Assembly: GCF_947500655.1 (NCBI RefSeq)
Contig: NZ_CANMSK010000001.1
Location: 310,001 to 374,000, forward strand
Origin: an uncultured Psychrosphaera sp.
GTDB taxonomy: Bacteria > Pseudomonadota > Gammaproteobacteria > Enterobacterales > Alteromonadaceae
DNA length: 64,000 bases
Reading direction: 5' to 3'
In this document: positions 38,371-49,052 of the stretch, piece by piece
Layout: each line of letters opens with the position of its first letter
Numbering within the stretch: position 1 is the stretch's first letter
The notes under the pieces: model-generated
Databases searched by the model: none
Seen by the model: the letters and a program-made list of their open reading frames with translations, nothing else
Told to the model about the DNA's origin: nothing
Program-made: the position numbers and the translations under genes

Positions 38371-39414
38371 TTGTCGGTATTTTCTCAAGCTGAGTTTGAT
38401 GATCATGAACAGGTTGTATTTTGCACAGATCAAGCCTCAGGTTTAAAAGCAATCATTGCTGTCCATAATACCAATTGTGGTCCTGGTGTAGGTGGTTGTC
38501 GTTTTTGGAATTATAGTTCTGACGAAGAAGCTCTTGTTGATGTTTTACGTTTATCTAAAGGTATGACATACAAAAATGCCATGGCTGGACTCAATTTTGG
38601 TGGTGGTAAAGCCGTTATTATTGGCGATCCTAAAACGTTGAAATCAGACGCTCTTTTCACCGCTTTTGGTCATGCGTTAAATAACCTTAACGGTACTTAC
38701 TATTCAGCAGAAGATGTAAATATCACAACAGGCGATATTATGATCGCTAATAAAGTGACTGACTTCGTTGTTGGTTTAGAAGGAAAAAGCGGTAACCCAG
38801 CTCCTTTCACTGCATTAGGTACTTATTTAGGCATAAAAGCCGCGGCTAAACATAAGTTTGGTACGGATGATTTAACCGGTATCAAACTATCAATTCAAGG
38901 GTTAGGCTCTGTAGGTATGTACCTTTGTGAACGTTTATTTAATGACGGTGCTAAGTTATTTGTTACTGACATTAACCAAAACTCTATTGATAAAGCGGTT
39001 AATGACTACGCTGCAACGGCAGTTGGTTTAGATGATATATACGCATTAGATGTTGATGTTTATGTACCATGTGCATTAGGTGCAACGATTAACGACGACA
39101 CTATCCCTCAACTAAAAGCTAAGATTGTAGCCGGTTGTGCTAATAATCAATTACAAGAGCCGCGTCACGGTGATAAGTTAGCCGAGTTAGGTATTCTATA
39201 CGCACCTGATTATGTGATAAATGCTGGCGGTATTATCAACATATTCTTTGAGCAAGATGAAGATGGATACAAAGCCGATAGAGCAACAGCAAAAGTTGGT
39301 GAGATATACGATACATTAACTGAGATCTTTGAGCGTGCAAAAGCCGATAACATGCCTACTTATCAAGTAGCTGATATTATGGCGCAAGAGATCATAGCAA
39401 AAGGCGGTAAATAA
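38371..39414 (+). CDS. ldh: Leucine dehydrogenase (Glu/Leu/Phe/Val family)
   Basis: NAD-dependent oxidative deamination of leucine and other branched-chain amino acids. 347 residues from a TTG start at 38371 (product MSVFSQAEFDDHEQ), chosen because GGAG lies seven bases upstream; a longer reading from a TTG at 38359 has no such signal. Catalytic features: the glycine-rich NCGPGVGGCRFW, MTYKNAMAGLNFGGGKA with both active-site lysines, AEDVNI, and the NAD motif GLGSVG. FEQDEDGYKADRA is the C-terminal hinge. No branched-chain catabolic genes are adjacent. Confidence 0.93.
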   Translation: MSVFSQAEFDDHEQVVFCTDQASGLKAIIAVHNTNCGPGVGGCRFWNYSSDEEALVDVLRLSKGMTYKNAMAGLNFGGGKAVIIGDPKTLKSDALFTAFGHALNNLNGTYYSAEDVNITTGDIMIANKVTDFVVGLEGKSGNPAPFTALGTYLGIKAAAKHKFGTDDLTGIKLSIQGLGSVGMYLCERLFNDGAKLFVTDINQNSIDKAVNDYAATAVGLDDIYALDVDVYVPCALGATINDDTIPQLKAKIVAGCANNQLQEPRHGDKLAELGILYAPDYVINAGGIINIFFEQDEDGYKADRATAKVGEIYDTLTEIFERAKADNMPTYQVADIMAQEIIAKGGK

Positions 39415-39453
39415 CCTTAACAGGATTTACTTTTTCTCTTTGCTTCAAATAGA

Positions 39454-39490
39454 AAGCCAAATATTGCTGATAGCTGTATTTGGCTTTTTT
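39454..39490 (+). terminator. Terminator after leucine dehydrogenase
   Basis: 10-bp stem AAGCCAAATA / TATTTGGCTT with a 13-base loop and a T-run on the forward strand. Confidence 0.85.
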
Positions 39491-39522
39491 GATCCTGTTG
39501 TATTATTTTCTAAAGACAAAAT

Positions 39523-39547
39523 AAAAGGCGCTAAAAGCGCCTTTTTT
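39523..39547 (-). terminator. Terminator after sucD (also usable on the forward strand)
   Basis: AAAAGGCGC / GCGCCTTTT, 5-base loop, with T-runs in both directions, 30 bases beyond the sucD stop. It closes the long sdh-suc unit. Confidence 0.88.
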
Positions 39548-39576
39548 ATACATTACAAATTAACTAGAGGTAGAGA

Positions 39577-40449
39577 CTACCAACCCGTTTTTTCTGCTAA
39601 TGCTTTACCAATGTCAGCTAGAGAACGAACAGTTTTAACACCCGCCGCTTCTAATGCTGCAAATTTGTCTTCCGCAGTACCTTTACCACCAGAGATGATT
39701 GCGCCGGCATGACCCATACGCTTACCTTCTGGAGCAGTAACACCAGCAATGTAAGAAACAACAGGTTTAGTTACGTTTGCTTTGATGTAAGCCGCAGCTT
39801 CTTCTTCAGCAGTTCCGCCGATTTCACCAATCATTACGATTGCTTCTGTCGCTGGATCTTTTTCAAACATTTCTAAAACGTCGATGAAGTTAGTACCTGG
39901 GATTGGATCACCACCGATACCAACACAAGTAGACTGACCAAAACCAGCGTCTGTAGTCTGCTTAACAGCTTCATAAGTTAACGTACCTGAACGAGATACG
40001 ATACCTACTTTACCTGGTAAATGAATGTGACCTGGCATGATACCAATCTTACATTCACCTGGAGTGATAACACCAGGACAGTTAGGACCGATTAGACGTA
40101 CACCTAATCCATCACATATAACTTTACAGTCAAGCATATCTAGAGTTGGTACGCCTTCAGTGATACAAACGATTAGTTTGATACCTGAATTAGCAGCTTC
40201 TAAGATAGAATCTTTACAGAAAGCTGCTGGTACATAGATTACTGATGCATCAGCACCAGTTGCTTCAACAGCTTCTACTACTGTATTAAATACAGGAAGA
40301 CCAAGGTGAACTTGACCGCCTTTACCAGGAGTTACGCCACCAACCATGTTAGTACCGTATTCAATAGCTTGCTCAGAGTGGAAAGTACCTTGAGCACCAG
40401 TGAAACCTTGACAGATTACTTTAGTGTCTTTATTGATTAATACGCTCAT
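39577..40449 (-). CDS. sucD: Succinyl-CoA synthetase alpha subunit
   Basis: Forms succinate and ATP/GTP from succinyl-CoA with SucC. 290 residues: CoA-binding Rossmann segment [20 protein letters not shown] at the N-terminus, [31 protein letters not shown], and the phosphohistidine in [17 protein letters not shown] (sequence [20 protein letters not shown], His about 247). Its ATG overlaps the sucC stop by one base (TAATG), indicating coupled translation. Confidence 0.97.
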   Translation of the reverse strand: MSVLINKDTKVICQGFTGAQGTFHSEQAIEYGTNMVGGVTPGKGGQVHLGLPVFNTVVEAVEATGADASVIYVPAAFCKDSILEAANSGIKLIVCITEGVPTLDMLDCKVICDGLGVRLIGPNCPGVITPGECKIGIMPGHIHLPGKVGIVSRSGTLTYEAVKQTTDAGFGQSTCVGIGGDPIPGTNFIDVLEMFEKDPATEAIVMIGEIGGTAEEEAAAYIKANVTKPVVSYIAGVTAPEGKRMGHAGAIISGGKGTAEDKFAALEAAGVKTVRSLADIGKALAEKTGW

Positions 40450-41615
40450 TATTTACCCTCTGCAGCTTTAACTACTAGTTCAGCAGCTGCTTGTAAGCTA
40501 GGTGCTGCGATGATGTCAACGTCAGAATTCGCAAGAACTTCACGACCTTTCTCTGCGTTAGTACCTTCTAAACGTACAACAACTGGAACAGTTACGCCAA
40601 CTTCTTTAACCGCGCCAATAATACCTTCGGCAATCATGTCACAACGTACGATTCCACCAAAGATGTTAACTAAAACAGCTTTAACGTTTGAATCTGATAA
40701 GATGATTTTGAATGCTTCAGCAACACGTTCTTTAGTTGCGCCACCACCAACATCTAGGAAGTTTGCAGGACGGCCACCGTTTAAGTTAACGATATCCATT
40801 GTACCCATTGCAAGACCAGCACCATTAACCATACAGCCAACGTTTCCGTCTAGAGCAACATAGTTAAGTTCAAATGAAGCCGCATGTGCTTCACGAGCAT
40901 CTTCTTGTGAAGGATCGTGCATAGCTTTAAGATCTGGATGACGACCAACAGCATTGCTATCAATAGCAACTTTAGCGTCAAGACAATGTAAGTCACCAGC
41001 TGGTGTAATTACTAATGGGTTAATTTCAATTAACTCAACGTCTTTTTCTTTGAATAATTTAGCTAGACCTAGGAAAATTTTAACAAATTGACCAATTTGC
41101 TTGCCTTCAAGACCAAGTTTAAATGCTAAGTCACGACCTTGGTAAGGTTGTGCACCCGCTACTGGGCAAATCTCAGCTTTAAGAATTTTTTCAGGCGTTT
41201 CTTCAGCAACCGTTTCTATCTCAACGCCACCTTCAGTAGATGCCATGAAAACGATACGACGACTTGAACGGTCAACAACCGCACCAAGATATAATTCTTT
41301 AGCAATATCAGTACAAGGTTCAACCAAAATGCTTGAAACTGGTTGTCCTTTCTCATCTGTTTGATAAGTAACTAAGTTTTTACCTAACCACTTTTCAGCA
41401 AATGCTTTAATTTCGTCTTTAGTTTTTACTAGCTTAACACCGCCAGCTTTACCACGGCCACCGGCGTGAACCTGTGCTTTAACAACGAACATGTCGCCGC
41501 CAATTGAGTCTGCCGCTGCAGCTGCATCAGCTGGAGTCTTTGTTGCGATGCCTTTTGATACAGGAAGCCCGTATTGAGCAAACAACTGTTTACCCTGATA
41601 TTCATGCAAGTTCAT
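40449..41615 (-). CDS. sucC: Succinyl-CoA synthetase beta subunit (ADP-forming type)
   Basis: Partner of SucD. 388 residues beginning [23 protein letters not shown]-grasp features [26 protein letters not shown] and [10 protein letters not shown], then the CoA-ligase domain with [18 protein letters not shown] and [17 protein letters not shown]. It is separated from sucB by 147 bases with two strong hairpins, so it may have its own promoter or a processed or attenuated message. Confidence 0.97.
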   Translation of the reverse strand: MNLHEYQGKQLFAQYGLPVSKGIATKTPADAAAAADSIGGDMFVVKAQVHAGGRGKAGGVKLVKTKDEIKAFAEKWLGKNLVTYQTDEKGQPVSSILVEPCTDIAKELYLGAVVDRSSRRIVFMASTEGGVEIETVAEETPEKILKAEICPVAGAQPYQGRDLAFKLGLEGKQIGQFVKIFLGLAKLFKEKDVELIEINPLVITPAGDLHCLDAKVAIDSNAVGRHPDLKAMHDPSQEDAREAHAASFELNYVALDGNVGCMVNGAGLAMGTMDIVNLNGGRPANFLDVGGGATKERVAEAFKIILSDSNVKAVLVNIFGGIVRCDMIAEGIIGAVKEVGVTVPVVVRLEGTNAEKGREVLANSDVDIIAAPSLQAAAELVVKAAEGK

Positions 41616-41646
41616 GATGTTCTGTCCATCTATTTTATAAGTTAAA

Positions 41647-41699
41647 GGCTGCAGAATGTGCAGCCCGATATAACATGCGGGCGTATTATAAATACGCCC
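41647..41699 (-). promoter_or_regulatory. Two consecutive hairpins in the sucB-sucC gap
   Basis: Inverted repeats GGCTGCA / TGCAGCC (41647-41665) and GGGCGTATT / AATACGCCC (41679-41699) follow one another on the reverse strand just ahead of sucC. Neither has a perfect T-tail: the sucC-proximal one is followed by TTTAACTT. They could act as an attenuator, a partial terminator or an mRNA-processing/stabilising site that tunes sucAB versus sucCD levels. I cannot choose among these from sequence. Confidence 0.6.
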
Positions 41700-41761
41700 T
41701 CTAATTAGTGCAATAAGACAAAAGTCGATATTTGAATAATTACACTAATTTTTTTGTTCTA

Positions 41762-43258
41762 TTATACGTCTAATAGTAAGCGTGTTGGATCTTCTAACAA
41801 TTCTTTGATTGTTACTAAGAAACCAACTGATTCTTTCCCATCTACCAAGCGGTGATCGTAAGATAACGCTAAGTACATCATAGGTAAGATTTCAACTTTG
41901 CCATTTACTGCCATTGGACGATCTTGGATTTTATGCATTCCCAAAATAGCCGCTTGCGGTAAGTTCAAAATTGGTGTTGATAACAATGAACCAAATACGC
42001 CGCCGTTAGTAACAGTAAAGTTACCACCTTGCATTTCGTCAACTGTTAACTTGCCATCACGACCTTTAATAGCCAATGCACGGATACCATTTTCAATTTC
42101 AGCAAAGCCTAATTTATCACAATCACGTAATACTGGAGTTACTAGACCACGAGGTGTAGAAACCGCAATACTTACGTCAAAGTAGTTATGATAAACAATA
42201 TCATCACCGTCGATAGAAGCATTTACATCTGGGAAACGTTTAAGCGCTTCAACAACTGCTTTAACATAAAAAGACATAAATCCAAGACGTGCACCGTGGC
42301 GCTCTTCAAATACATCTTTATATTGTTTACGTAAATCCATGATAGGTTTCATGTTGATTTCGTTAAATGTTGTTAGCATAGCTGTAGAGTTTTTAGCTTC
42401 TAATAAACGTTTTGCAATTGTTTTACGTAAACGAGTCATAGGAACACGTTTTTGAGTACGTTCACCTAATACTTGAGTAGGAACAGCTGGTGACGCAGGA
42501 GCCGATGCTTTAGGTGCAGACGCTTGAGTTTTCATAAAGCTTTCAACATCTTCTTTAGAAACACGACCGTTTTTACCCGTGCCTTTAATTTTTGAAGCGT
42601 CTAATCCTTTTTCAGAGATTAAACGACGAACAGATGGCGTTAACACATCATCTGCAGAACCTGATTCTTCAACTGCCGCAGGAGCTGCTGCAACTGAAGC
42701 ACCTAGAGTAACTTCAGCAATAAGTTGCTCACCTAGAACGGTTTCGCCTTCAGGACTGATAATTTTAGTTATTACACCATCTTCAGGTGAAACAACTTCT
42801 AGTACAACCTTGTCAGTTTCAATATCAACTAAGTTTTCGTCACGGCTAACCGCTTGACCTTCTTCTACATGCCAAGTCGCAATTGTTGCATCGGCAACAG
42901 ACTCAGGTAGTACAGGCACTTTAATTTGAATTGTTTTTGCTTCGCCAGCTGGTGCTGCTGGAGCTTCTGATTTAGCCGCTGCCGGAGCTGCAGATTTTGC
43001 TGCTGGAGCTGACGCACCTGCTGCATCTTCAATCTTAGCGATAAGCTGCTCACCTAAAACGGTAGCACCTTCTTCTTGTAGTATTTCAGTGATAACACCA
43101 TCTTCAGGTGCAACAACTTCTAGTACAACTTTATCAGTTTCGATATCAACTAAGTTTTGATCTCGAGTTACTGTATCTCCAACGCTGACGTGCCAAGTGG
43201 CAACTGAAGCGTCAGCAACTGATTCAGGTAATACTGGAACTTTAATTTCAGTAGTCAT
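41762..43258 (-). CDS. sucB: 2-oxoglutarate dehydrogenase E2 (dihydrolipoyl succinyltransferase), two lipoyl domains
   Basis: Core E2 of the 2-oxoglutarate dehydrogenase complex. 498 residues against about 405 in E. coli because the lipoyl domain is duplicated. Domain 1 (1-78) has its lipoyl lysine at 43 and domain 2 (110-185) at 150, both in [13 protein letters not shown]. They are joined by an Ala/Pro/Lys linker (79-108). A second linker leads to the E1/E3-binding domain (about 206-245, [15 protein letters not shown]) and the catalytic acyltransferase domain with [11 protein letters not shown] near the C-terminus (His and Asp of the HxxxDG site). It follows sucA by 15 bases. Confidence 0.97.
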   Translation of the reverse strand: MTTEIKVPVLPESVADASVATWHVSVGDTVTRDQNLVDIETDKVVLEVVAPEDGVITEILQEEGATVLGEQLIAKIEDAAGASAPAAKSAAPAAAKSEAPAAPAGEAKTIQIKVPVLPESVADATIATWHVEEGQAVSRDENLVDIETDKVVLEVVSPEDGVITKIISPEGETVLGEQLIAEVTLGASVAAAPAAVEESGSADDVLTPSVRRLISEKGLDASKIKGTGKNGRVSKEDVESFMKTQASAPKASAPASPAVPTQVLGERTQKRVPMTRLRKTIAKRLLEAKNSTAMLTTFNEINMKPIMDLRKQYKDVFEERHGARLGFMSFYVKAVVEALKRFPDVNASIDGDDIVYHNYFDVSIAVSTPRGLVTPVLRDCDKLGFAEIENGIRALAIKGRDGKLTVDEMQGGNFTVTNGGVFGSLLSTPILNLPQAAILGMHKIQDRPMAVNGKVEILPMMYLALSYDHRLVDGKESVGFLVTIKELLEDPTRLLLDV

Positions 43259-43273
43259 GATTAATCCTTGAGA

Positions 43274-46084
43274 TTATTTAATCGTTAATGCGTCGTTAAC
43301 CAACGCTTGTTGTTCTTTAGCATGGACAGATGCATAACCAACAGCTGGTGAAGCTGACGCTTTACGACCTGCATAAGTTAAGTTTGCCCCTTTTGGAATA
43401 GACTTCCAGAAATGATGTTGACTACAATACCAAGCACCTTGGTTTTGTGGTTCTTCTTGACACCAGATAAAGTCTTTAACATGTTTGTACTTCTTAACAA
43501 TCACTTCCATTTCCGCATGAGGGAAAGGATATAATTGTTCAATACGTACAATTGCAACATCAGTTTGGTCTTCTTTACGACGTTGTTCTAACAAATCGTA
43601 ATAAACTTTACCTGAACAAAGCACAACACGTTTAACCTTCTTGGCTTCAATATTGTCATCTATTTCATCAATCACATTGTAATAAGTACCATCAGCTAAC
43701 TCTTCCATTGTAGAAACAGCTAAAGGATGACGTAACAATGATTTTGGAGTCATTACAATTAATGGTCGACGCATAGGTCGAATCGATTGACGACGGATCA
43801 TATTAAATACTTGAGCTGGTGTTGTTGGAACACAAACTTGCATATTATGATCAGCACACAATTGTAAGAATCTTTCTAGGCGCGCAGATGAATGCTCAGG
43901 ACCTTGTCCTTCGTATCCATGCGGTAACAACATAGTAAGACCGCATAAACGTCCCCACTTCTGTTCACCAGAACAAATAAATTGGTCAATAACAACTTGA
44001 GCTACGTTGGCAAAATCACCAAACTGAGCTTCCCAAATTACTAACGAATCAGGTTCTGCTGTGGCATAACCGTATTCAAATGCTAAAACACCAACTTCTG
44101 ATAACACGGCATCATATATTTCAAATTTGCCTTGTTTTTCACTTATATTCTCAAGAGGTACATACGTAGATGCATCTTCTTGATTATGTAGTACAGCATG
44201 ACGATGGAAGAAAGTACCACGGCCACTATCTTGACCAGTAATACGAATATCAGTACCACTGTCAACAATATCTGCATACGCTAAAGTTTCAGCAAAACCC
44301 CAATCTAATGGTTTTTCACCATTAAGCATTTTGATACGCTCATCGTATTGTTTTTTAACACGAGATTGCAGACTCATATTTTCTGGGTATTGAGTAATTT
44401 TTTTACCAAGCTCATTCAGCTTTTCAACAGCAATTGCTTTGTCGTACGCAATATCCCAGTCATGGTTTAAATATGGAGTCCAATCTACTGTATGAGCAGC
44501 CATTGGGCGCCATTCTTCAACGGCACATTCACCTTTATCTAATAAACCACGGTAGCCGTCAGTAAGCTCTTTCACTTCATCTAAAGATATTGAACCTTCA
44601 GCTGTTAAGCGGTCAATATATAACTGACGAGGTACTGGGTGCTTTTTGATTTTCTTGTACATGATCGGCTGTGTGGCACTAGGCTCATCAGCTTCATTAT
44701 GACCATGACGACGGTAACAAACTAAATCAATTACAACGTCTCTACGGAACGTATTACGATAATCAACCGCAATTTGCGATACTAATGCAACCGCTTCCGG
44801 ATCATCTGAATTCACGTGGAATATTGGAGCCTGAACCATTTTAGCAATGTCAGTACAATATTCAGTTGAACGTGTATCTTCTTGATTCGATGTTGTAAAA
44901 CCAACTTGGTTGTTTACAACAATACGAATTGTACCGCCAACTTTATAACCACGTGTTTGAGACATATTAAACGTCTCTTGCACTACACCTTGACCAGCAA
45001 TAGCCGAGTCACCGTGTACTGTAATTGGTAACGCTTTTGAACCGTTAGTACAATTATGACGATCTAAACGCGCTCTAACTGAACCAATAACAACTGGATT
45101 TACAATTTCCAAATGCGATGGGTTAAATGCTAAGGCTAAATGAACGTTTCCGCCAGCAGTCGCAAAGTCAGACGAGAAACCTTGGTGGTATTTAACGTCA
45201 CCTGCAGTTAGTGATGGATCAACTTTTCCACCAAACTCATCAAATAATTCGCCAGACTTCTTACCAAGAACGTTAACTAATACATTTAGACGTCCGCGGT
45301 GAGCCATGCCGATAACAACTTCTTTTTGCCCTTGTTCACCAGCGCGGTGAATGATCTCTTTGATCATAGGAACTAAAGCGTCGCCACCTTCTAACGAGAA
45401 ACGTTTTGCACCAGGGAATTTAGCTCCTAAGTACTTCTCAAGACCATCAACGGCAATTAAGCCTTTTAAGATACGCTTTTTAATGTCTGTAGAAAATGCA
45501 GGCTTACTCTGAATTGATTCAAAGCGTTGTTGGATCCAACGTTTTTCATCTGTATCAGTAATGTGCATATATTCTGCACCAACTGAACCACAATAAGTAT
45601 TTTCAAGAGCTGAGTACAGCTCACCTAATTGCATTTTATCTTTGCCTACAGCAAAAGAACCGACGTTAAATTCACGAGTTTTGTCTTCATCATCAAGTTC
45701 ATGATGAGCTAAACTAAGCTCTCTAACGGTTTCTCGATACCACAACCCTAATGGGTCTAAATTGGCATTTTGGTGGCCTCTAAAACGGAAAGCATTTATA
45801 AGCTGCAAAACTTTTACTTGTTTTACATCTGCTTGATCAGCTCCAGAAACAACCATACGGTCTTTGTTTTTGGCCAGTTGGGCAAATAAGTCGCGAACAT
45901 CTGAATGTTTAGTTTCGACCGAAACACCTTCTACTTTAGGTAATTGGTCGAAGACCTCACGCCATTCATCTGATATAGACGTAGGATCATCTAAATATAA
46001 TTCGTACATCTGCTCAACATATACCATGCTGTTAGCTGATAAATGCGAACTATCAAGCCAATTTTGCATAACACCTTCGTGCAT
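43274..46084 (-). CDS. sucA: 2-oxoglutarate dehydrogenase E1
   Basis: Thiamine-diphosphate decarboxylase component, 936 residues. The N-terminus MHEGVMQNWLDSSHLSANS contains the E2-binding helix; the start at 46084 is kept over the internal ATG at residue 6 because close marine homologues begin MHxG and AAGGA lies upstream. Motifs: the conserved active-site segment GMAHRGRLNVLVNVLGK, the HGDSAIAGQGVVQE ThDP region, and the YGYATAEPDSLVIWEAQFGDF transketolase-type block with MLLPHGYEGQGPEHSSARLER. A hairpin (46140-46171) separates it from sdhB. Confidence 0.97.
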   Translation of the reverse strand: MHEGVMQNWLDSSHLSANSMVYVEQMYELYLDDPTSISDEWREVFDQLPKVEGVSVETKHSDVRDLFAQLAKNKDRMVVSGADQADVKQVKVLQLINAFRFRGHQNANLDPLGLWYRETVRELSLAHHELDDEDKTREFNVGSFAVGKDKMQLGELYSALENTYCGSVGAEYMHITDTDEKRWIQQRFESIQSKPAFSTDIKKRILKGLIAVDGLEKYLGAKFPGAKRFSLEGGDALVPMIKEIIHRAGEQGQKEVVIGMAHRGRLNVLVNVLGKKSGELFDEFGGKVDPSLTAGDVKYHQGFSSDFATAGGNVHLALAFNPSHLEIVNPVVIGSVRARLDRHNCTNGSKALPITVHGDSAIAGQGVVQETFNMSQTRGYKVGGTIRIVVNNQVGFTTSNQEDTRSTEYCTDIAKMVQAPIFHVNSDDPEAVALVSQIAVDYRNTFRRDVVIDLVCYRRHGHNEADEPSATQPIMYKKIKKHPVPRQLYIDRLTAEGSISLDEVKELTDGYRGLLDKGECAVEEWRPMAAHTVDWTPYLNHDWDIAYDKAIAVEKLNELGKKITQYPENMSLQSRVKKQYDERIKMLNGEKPLDWGFAETLAYADIVDSGTDIRITGQDSGRGTFFHRHAVLHNQEDASTYVPLENISEKQGKFEIYDAVLSEVGVLAFEYGYATAEPDSLVIWEAQFGDFANVAQVVIDQFICSGEQKWGRLCGLTMLLPHGYEGQGPEHSSARLERFLQLCADHNMQVCVPTTPAQVFNMIRRQSIRPMRRPLIVMTPKSLLRHPLAVSTMEELADGTYYNVIDEIDDNIEAKKVKRVVLCSGKVYYDLLEQRRKEDQTDVAIVRIEQLYPFPHAEMEVIVKKYKHVKDFIWCQEEPQNQGAWYCSQHHFWKSIPKGANLTYAGRKASASPAVGYASVHAKEQQALVNDALTIK

Positions 46085-46139
46085 TAGATATATATCCTTG
46101 TAAGTCTTACAGACTTAATTTTACTAGTTAAAAAATGAA

Positions 46140-46171
46140 AAAAGCCCTTCCACCTAAACGGAACGACTTTT
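46140..46171 (-). terminator. Imperfect hairpin with T-run between sdhB and sucA
   Basis: On the reverse strand AAAAGTCGTTCC pairs with GGAAGGGCTTTT (one wobble and one mismatch), loop of eight, followed by T residues. Position inside the sdh-suc series suggests partial termination that lowers sucAB relative to sdhCDAB. Confidence 0.55.
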
Positions 46172-46206
46172 TCTTATCTGTTAAATCACAGGACCAGTTA
46201 TCAAAA

Positions 46207-46920
46207 CTAAACGGCCCTCTGCAATAACATAGATTTAATATGACCTATCGCCTTAGTAGGGTTTAGACCTTTAGGACAGACGTTAACACAATTCATAATG
46301 CCGTGGCATCTAAATACGCTAAACGCATCATCCAAATCAGCCAAGCGTTCATCAGTAGCAGTATCACGACTATCAATTAAGAAGCGATACGCATGTAATA
46401 AACCTGCTGGGCCTATAAACTTATCCGGATTCCACCAGAATGATGGACATGATGTTGAACAACATGCACATAATATACATTCGTATAAACCATCAAGCTT
46501 CTCGCGTTCTTCCACAGTTTGAATGAACTCACGAGCTGGCTGTTGTTTATCATCATTGATTAAAAACGGTTTTACTTTTTCATATTGCGTGTAGAACTGC
46601 GACATATCAATAACTAAATCACGCACTACAGGTAATCCAGGTAGTGGGCGTAAAATTATTTTACCTTTACCTAGTGTAGAAAGAGGTGTAATACACGCCA
46701 ATCCATTTTTACCATTCATGTTTAAACCGTCAGAACCACACACACCTTCACGACATGAGCGGCGGAACGACAAAGTTGGATCTTGTTCTTTTAACAAAAT
46801 AAGTGCATCCAATACCATCATATCTTGGCCATCTTCAAGCTCAAGTTTATAATCTTTCATGTATGGAGCATCGTCTACGTCAGAGTTATAACGGTAAACA
46901 GAGAAATTCAAAGTTTTCAT
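46207..46920 (-). CDS. sdhB: Succinate dehydrogenase iron-sulfur subunit
   Basis: Carries electrons from the SdhA flavin to the membrane quinone site. 237 residues with the three cluster motifs: [2Fe-2S] CREGVCGSDGLNMNG and a later Cys, [4Fe-4S] CILCACCSTSCP, and [3Fe-4S] CHGIMNCVNVCPKGLNP. Starts MKTLNFSVYRYN, 18 bases after sdhA. Last gene of sdhCDAB. Confidence 0.97.
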   Translation of the reverse strand: MKTLNFSVYRYNSDVDDAPYMKDYKLELEDGQDMMVLDALILLKEQDPTLSFRRSCREGVCGSDGLNMNGKNGLACITPLSTLGKGKIILRPLPGLPVVRDLVIDMSQFYTQYEKVKPFLINDDKQQPAREFIQTVEEREKLDGLYECILCACCSTSCPSFWWNPDKFIGPAGLLHAYRFLIDSRDTATDERLADLDDAFSVFRCHGIMNCVNVCPKGLNPTKAIGHIKSMLLQRAV

Positions 46921-46938
46921 AATTCGTTACTCTCCTGA

Positions 46939-48705
46939 TTAATACGTACGAGCTTTAGGTGGAAATGCTTCACGATGAACGGGAGCCATATTGACTTCTC
47001 GCTTACTCATTTCTTCACTATTAGGATCGTATACGCTATGGCATAACCAATTTACATCATCACGGTCTAAGAAATCTTCACGGCTGTGGGCTCCACGGCT
47101 TTCAGTACGGAAGTTTGCTGCAACAGCTGTAGCATATGCAGTTTCCATTAAATTGTCTAATTCAAGACATTCAATACGCTGAGTATTAAACTCTTTAGAA
47201 TTATCAGATAACTTAGCATGTTTTAAACGTTCGCGAATTTCTTTTAATTCAGCTAGACCTTCGGCCATCGCTTTACCTTCACGGAAAACCGAGAAGTTAA
47301 GTTGCATACATTGCTGTAAGTCTTTTTTGATTTGAACTGGATCTTCACCTTCAGAAGTAGACTCCCAACGATTGAAACGCTCTAATGCTTTTTCAATATC
47401 TTCGTCTTTAACTTCAGTTGCGCCTTTGCCTTCGCCTAAATATTTCTCTAAATATCGGCCAGCAGCACGTCCAAACACAACTAAATCTAGTAGTGAATTA
47501 CCGCCTAAGCGGTTTGCACCATGTACTGATACACATGCAATTTCACCAACAGCAAATAAACCTTCAACTTCTTCAAATGAACCGTCACTTGCTTTAGTTA
47601 AAGCTTGACCATTTACGTTAGTTGGAATACCACCCATCATATAATGACAAGTTGGGATAACTGGAATTGGCTCATCAGCTGGATCAACGTGGGCAAACGT
47701 TTTAGATAATTCACAAACACCTGGTAAACGAGATTCTAATGTTTCGCGGCCTAAATGATCTAATTTCAGTTTAAGATGTGGACCCCAAGGACCATCACAA
47801 CCACGACCTTCACGTATTTCTGTCATCATTGAACGAGCAACAACATCACGGCCGGCTAAATCTTTAGCATTTGGAGCATAACGTTCCATGAAACGTTCGC
47901 CATCTTTATTTAATAAGTAACCGCCTTCACCACGACAACCTTCAGTAACCAATGTACCGGCACCTGCTATACCTGTTGGGTGGAATTGCCACATTTCCAT
48001 ATCTTGTAATGCAACACCAGCACGTACAGCCATACCAACACCGTCACCAGTGTTAATGTGAGCATTAGTGGTTGATGCATAAATACGACCTGCACCGCCT
48101 GTAGCTAATACTGTTGCACGGGCTTTAAAGAAAACAACTTCGCCTGATTCAATATCAATTGCAGTACAACCAACAATAGCGCCATCTGCATTTTTAACTA
48201 AATCTAATGCATACCATTCACTGTAAACTGTTGTCTGATGTTTAACATTTTGCTGATATAGAAGGTGCAATAATGCGTGACCTGTTCGGTCAGCAGCCGC
48301 AGCCGTTCTAGCAGCTTGTTCGCCACCAAAGTTTTTAGACTGGCCACCAAATGGACGCTGATAAATTGTTCCATTTTCAAAACGAGAGAAAGGTAAACCT
48401 TTATTCTCCATTTCAATAATAGCTTCAGGACCTTCTTTACACATAAATTCGATAGCGTCTTGGTCTCCGATGAAATCAGAACCTTTAACAGTATCGTACA
48501 TATGTTGTTCCCAGTGATCTTCATGGGCGTTGCCCAATGCTACTGTAATTCCGCCTTGAGCAGAAACAGTATGAGAACGAGTTGGGAAAACTTTTGAAAT
48601 CAAGGCAACTGTTTGGCCTGATTCTGCAATTTGCAAAGCTGCGCGCATACCTGCACCGCCAGCACCGATTACAACGGCATCGAATTCTTGAACTTTAATA
48701 GACAC
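46939..48705 (-). CDS. sdhA: Succinate dehydrogenase flavoprotein subunit
   Basis: Oxidises succinate to fumarate at the inner face of the membrane. 588 residues from a GTG start at 48705 that overlaps the sdhD stop (TAGTG). The longer frame upstream lies within sdhD and is rejected. FAD features: [18 protein letters not shown] near the N-terminus and the covalent-flavin histidine in [14 protein letters not shown]. Active-site regions follow, including [34 protein letters not shown] and the C-terminal [11 protein letters not shown] arginine/histidine block. Confidence 0.97.
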   Translation of the reverse strand: MSIKVQEFDAVVIGAGGAGMRAALQIAESGQTVALISKVFPTRSHTVSAQGGITVALGNAHEDHWEQHMYDTVKGSDFIGDQDAIEFMCKEGPEAIIEMENKGLPFSRFENGTIYQRPFGGQSKNFGGEQAARTAAAADRTGHALLHLLYQQNVKHQTTVYSEWYALDLVKNADGAIVGCTAIDIESGEVVFFKARATVLATGGAGRIYASTTNAHINTGDGVGMAVRAGVALQDMEMWQFHPTGIAGAGTLVTEGCRGEGGYLLNKDGERFMERYAPNAKDLAGRDVVARSMMTEIREGRGCDGPWGPHLKLKLDHLGRETLESRLPGVCELSKTFAHVDPADEPIPVIPTCHYMMGGIPTNVNGQALTKASDGSFEEVEGLFAVGEIACVSVHGANRLGGNSLLDLVVFGRAAGRYLEKYLGEGKGATEVKDEDIEKALERFNRWESTSEGEDPVQIKKDLQQCMQLNFSVFREGKAMAEGLAELKEIRERLKHAKLSDNSKEFNTQRIECLELDNLMETAYATAVAANFRTESRGAHSREDFLDRDDVNWLCHSVYDPNSEEMSKREVNMAPVHREAFPPKARTY

Positions 48706-49052
48706 TAAACACCCCACAATATGAATAGACCAGTCACAACATAAGCTAAACCTAATAGATTAAGGAAAAAGCTTAATATCGCACGTACTTTCGGGTTTTT
48801 AACGTAGTCCGTTAACACTTGCCAAAGACCGATTCGAGTGTGAACCAAGATACAAAGTAATGTGATAAACGTAAATACTTTAACTGCAATATTAGAAAAC
48901 AATCCTGACCAAATTTCATAAGTAACAACGGGAGTTGTTAAAAAGAAGCCTAGAATAAAAATAATATAGGCAGTCATAATTAATGCTGTGGTTCTAAGAG
49001 ATACGAAGTCTTGTACGCCATCTCTCTTTAATGTAGCTTCGTTGATCACCAT
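48705..49052 (-). CDS. sdhD: Succinate dehydrogenase membrane anchor SdhD
   Basis: 115-residue hydrophobic anchor with three membrane segments ([54 protein letters not shown]). The histidine in [18 protein letters not shown] is the expected haem b ligand. The start at 49052 is preferred because its ATG overlaps the sdhC stop (ATGGTGA) and GGAG lies upstream; the frame is open further but inside sdhC. Confidence 0.92.
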   Translation of the reverse strand: MVINEATLKRDGVQDFVSLRTTALIMTAYIIFILGFFLTTPVVTYEIWSGLFSNIAVKVFTFITLLCILVHTRIGLWQVLTDYVKNPKVRAILSFFLNLLGLAYVVTGLFILWGV

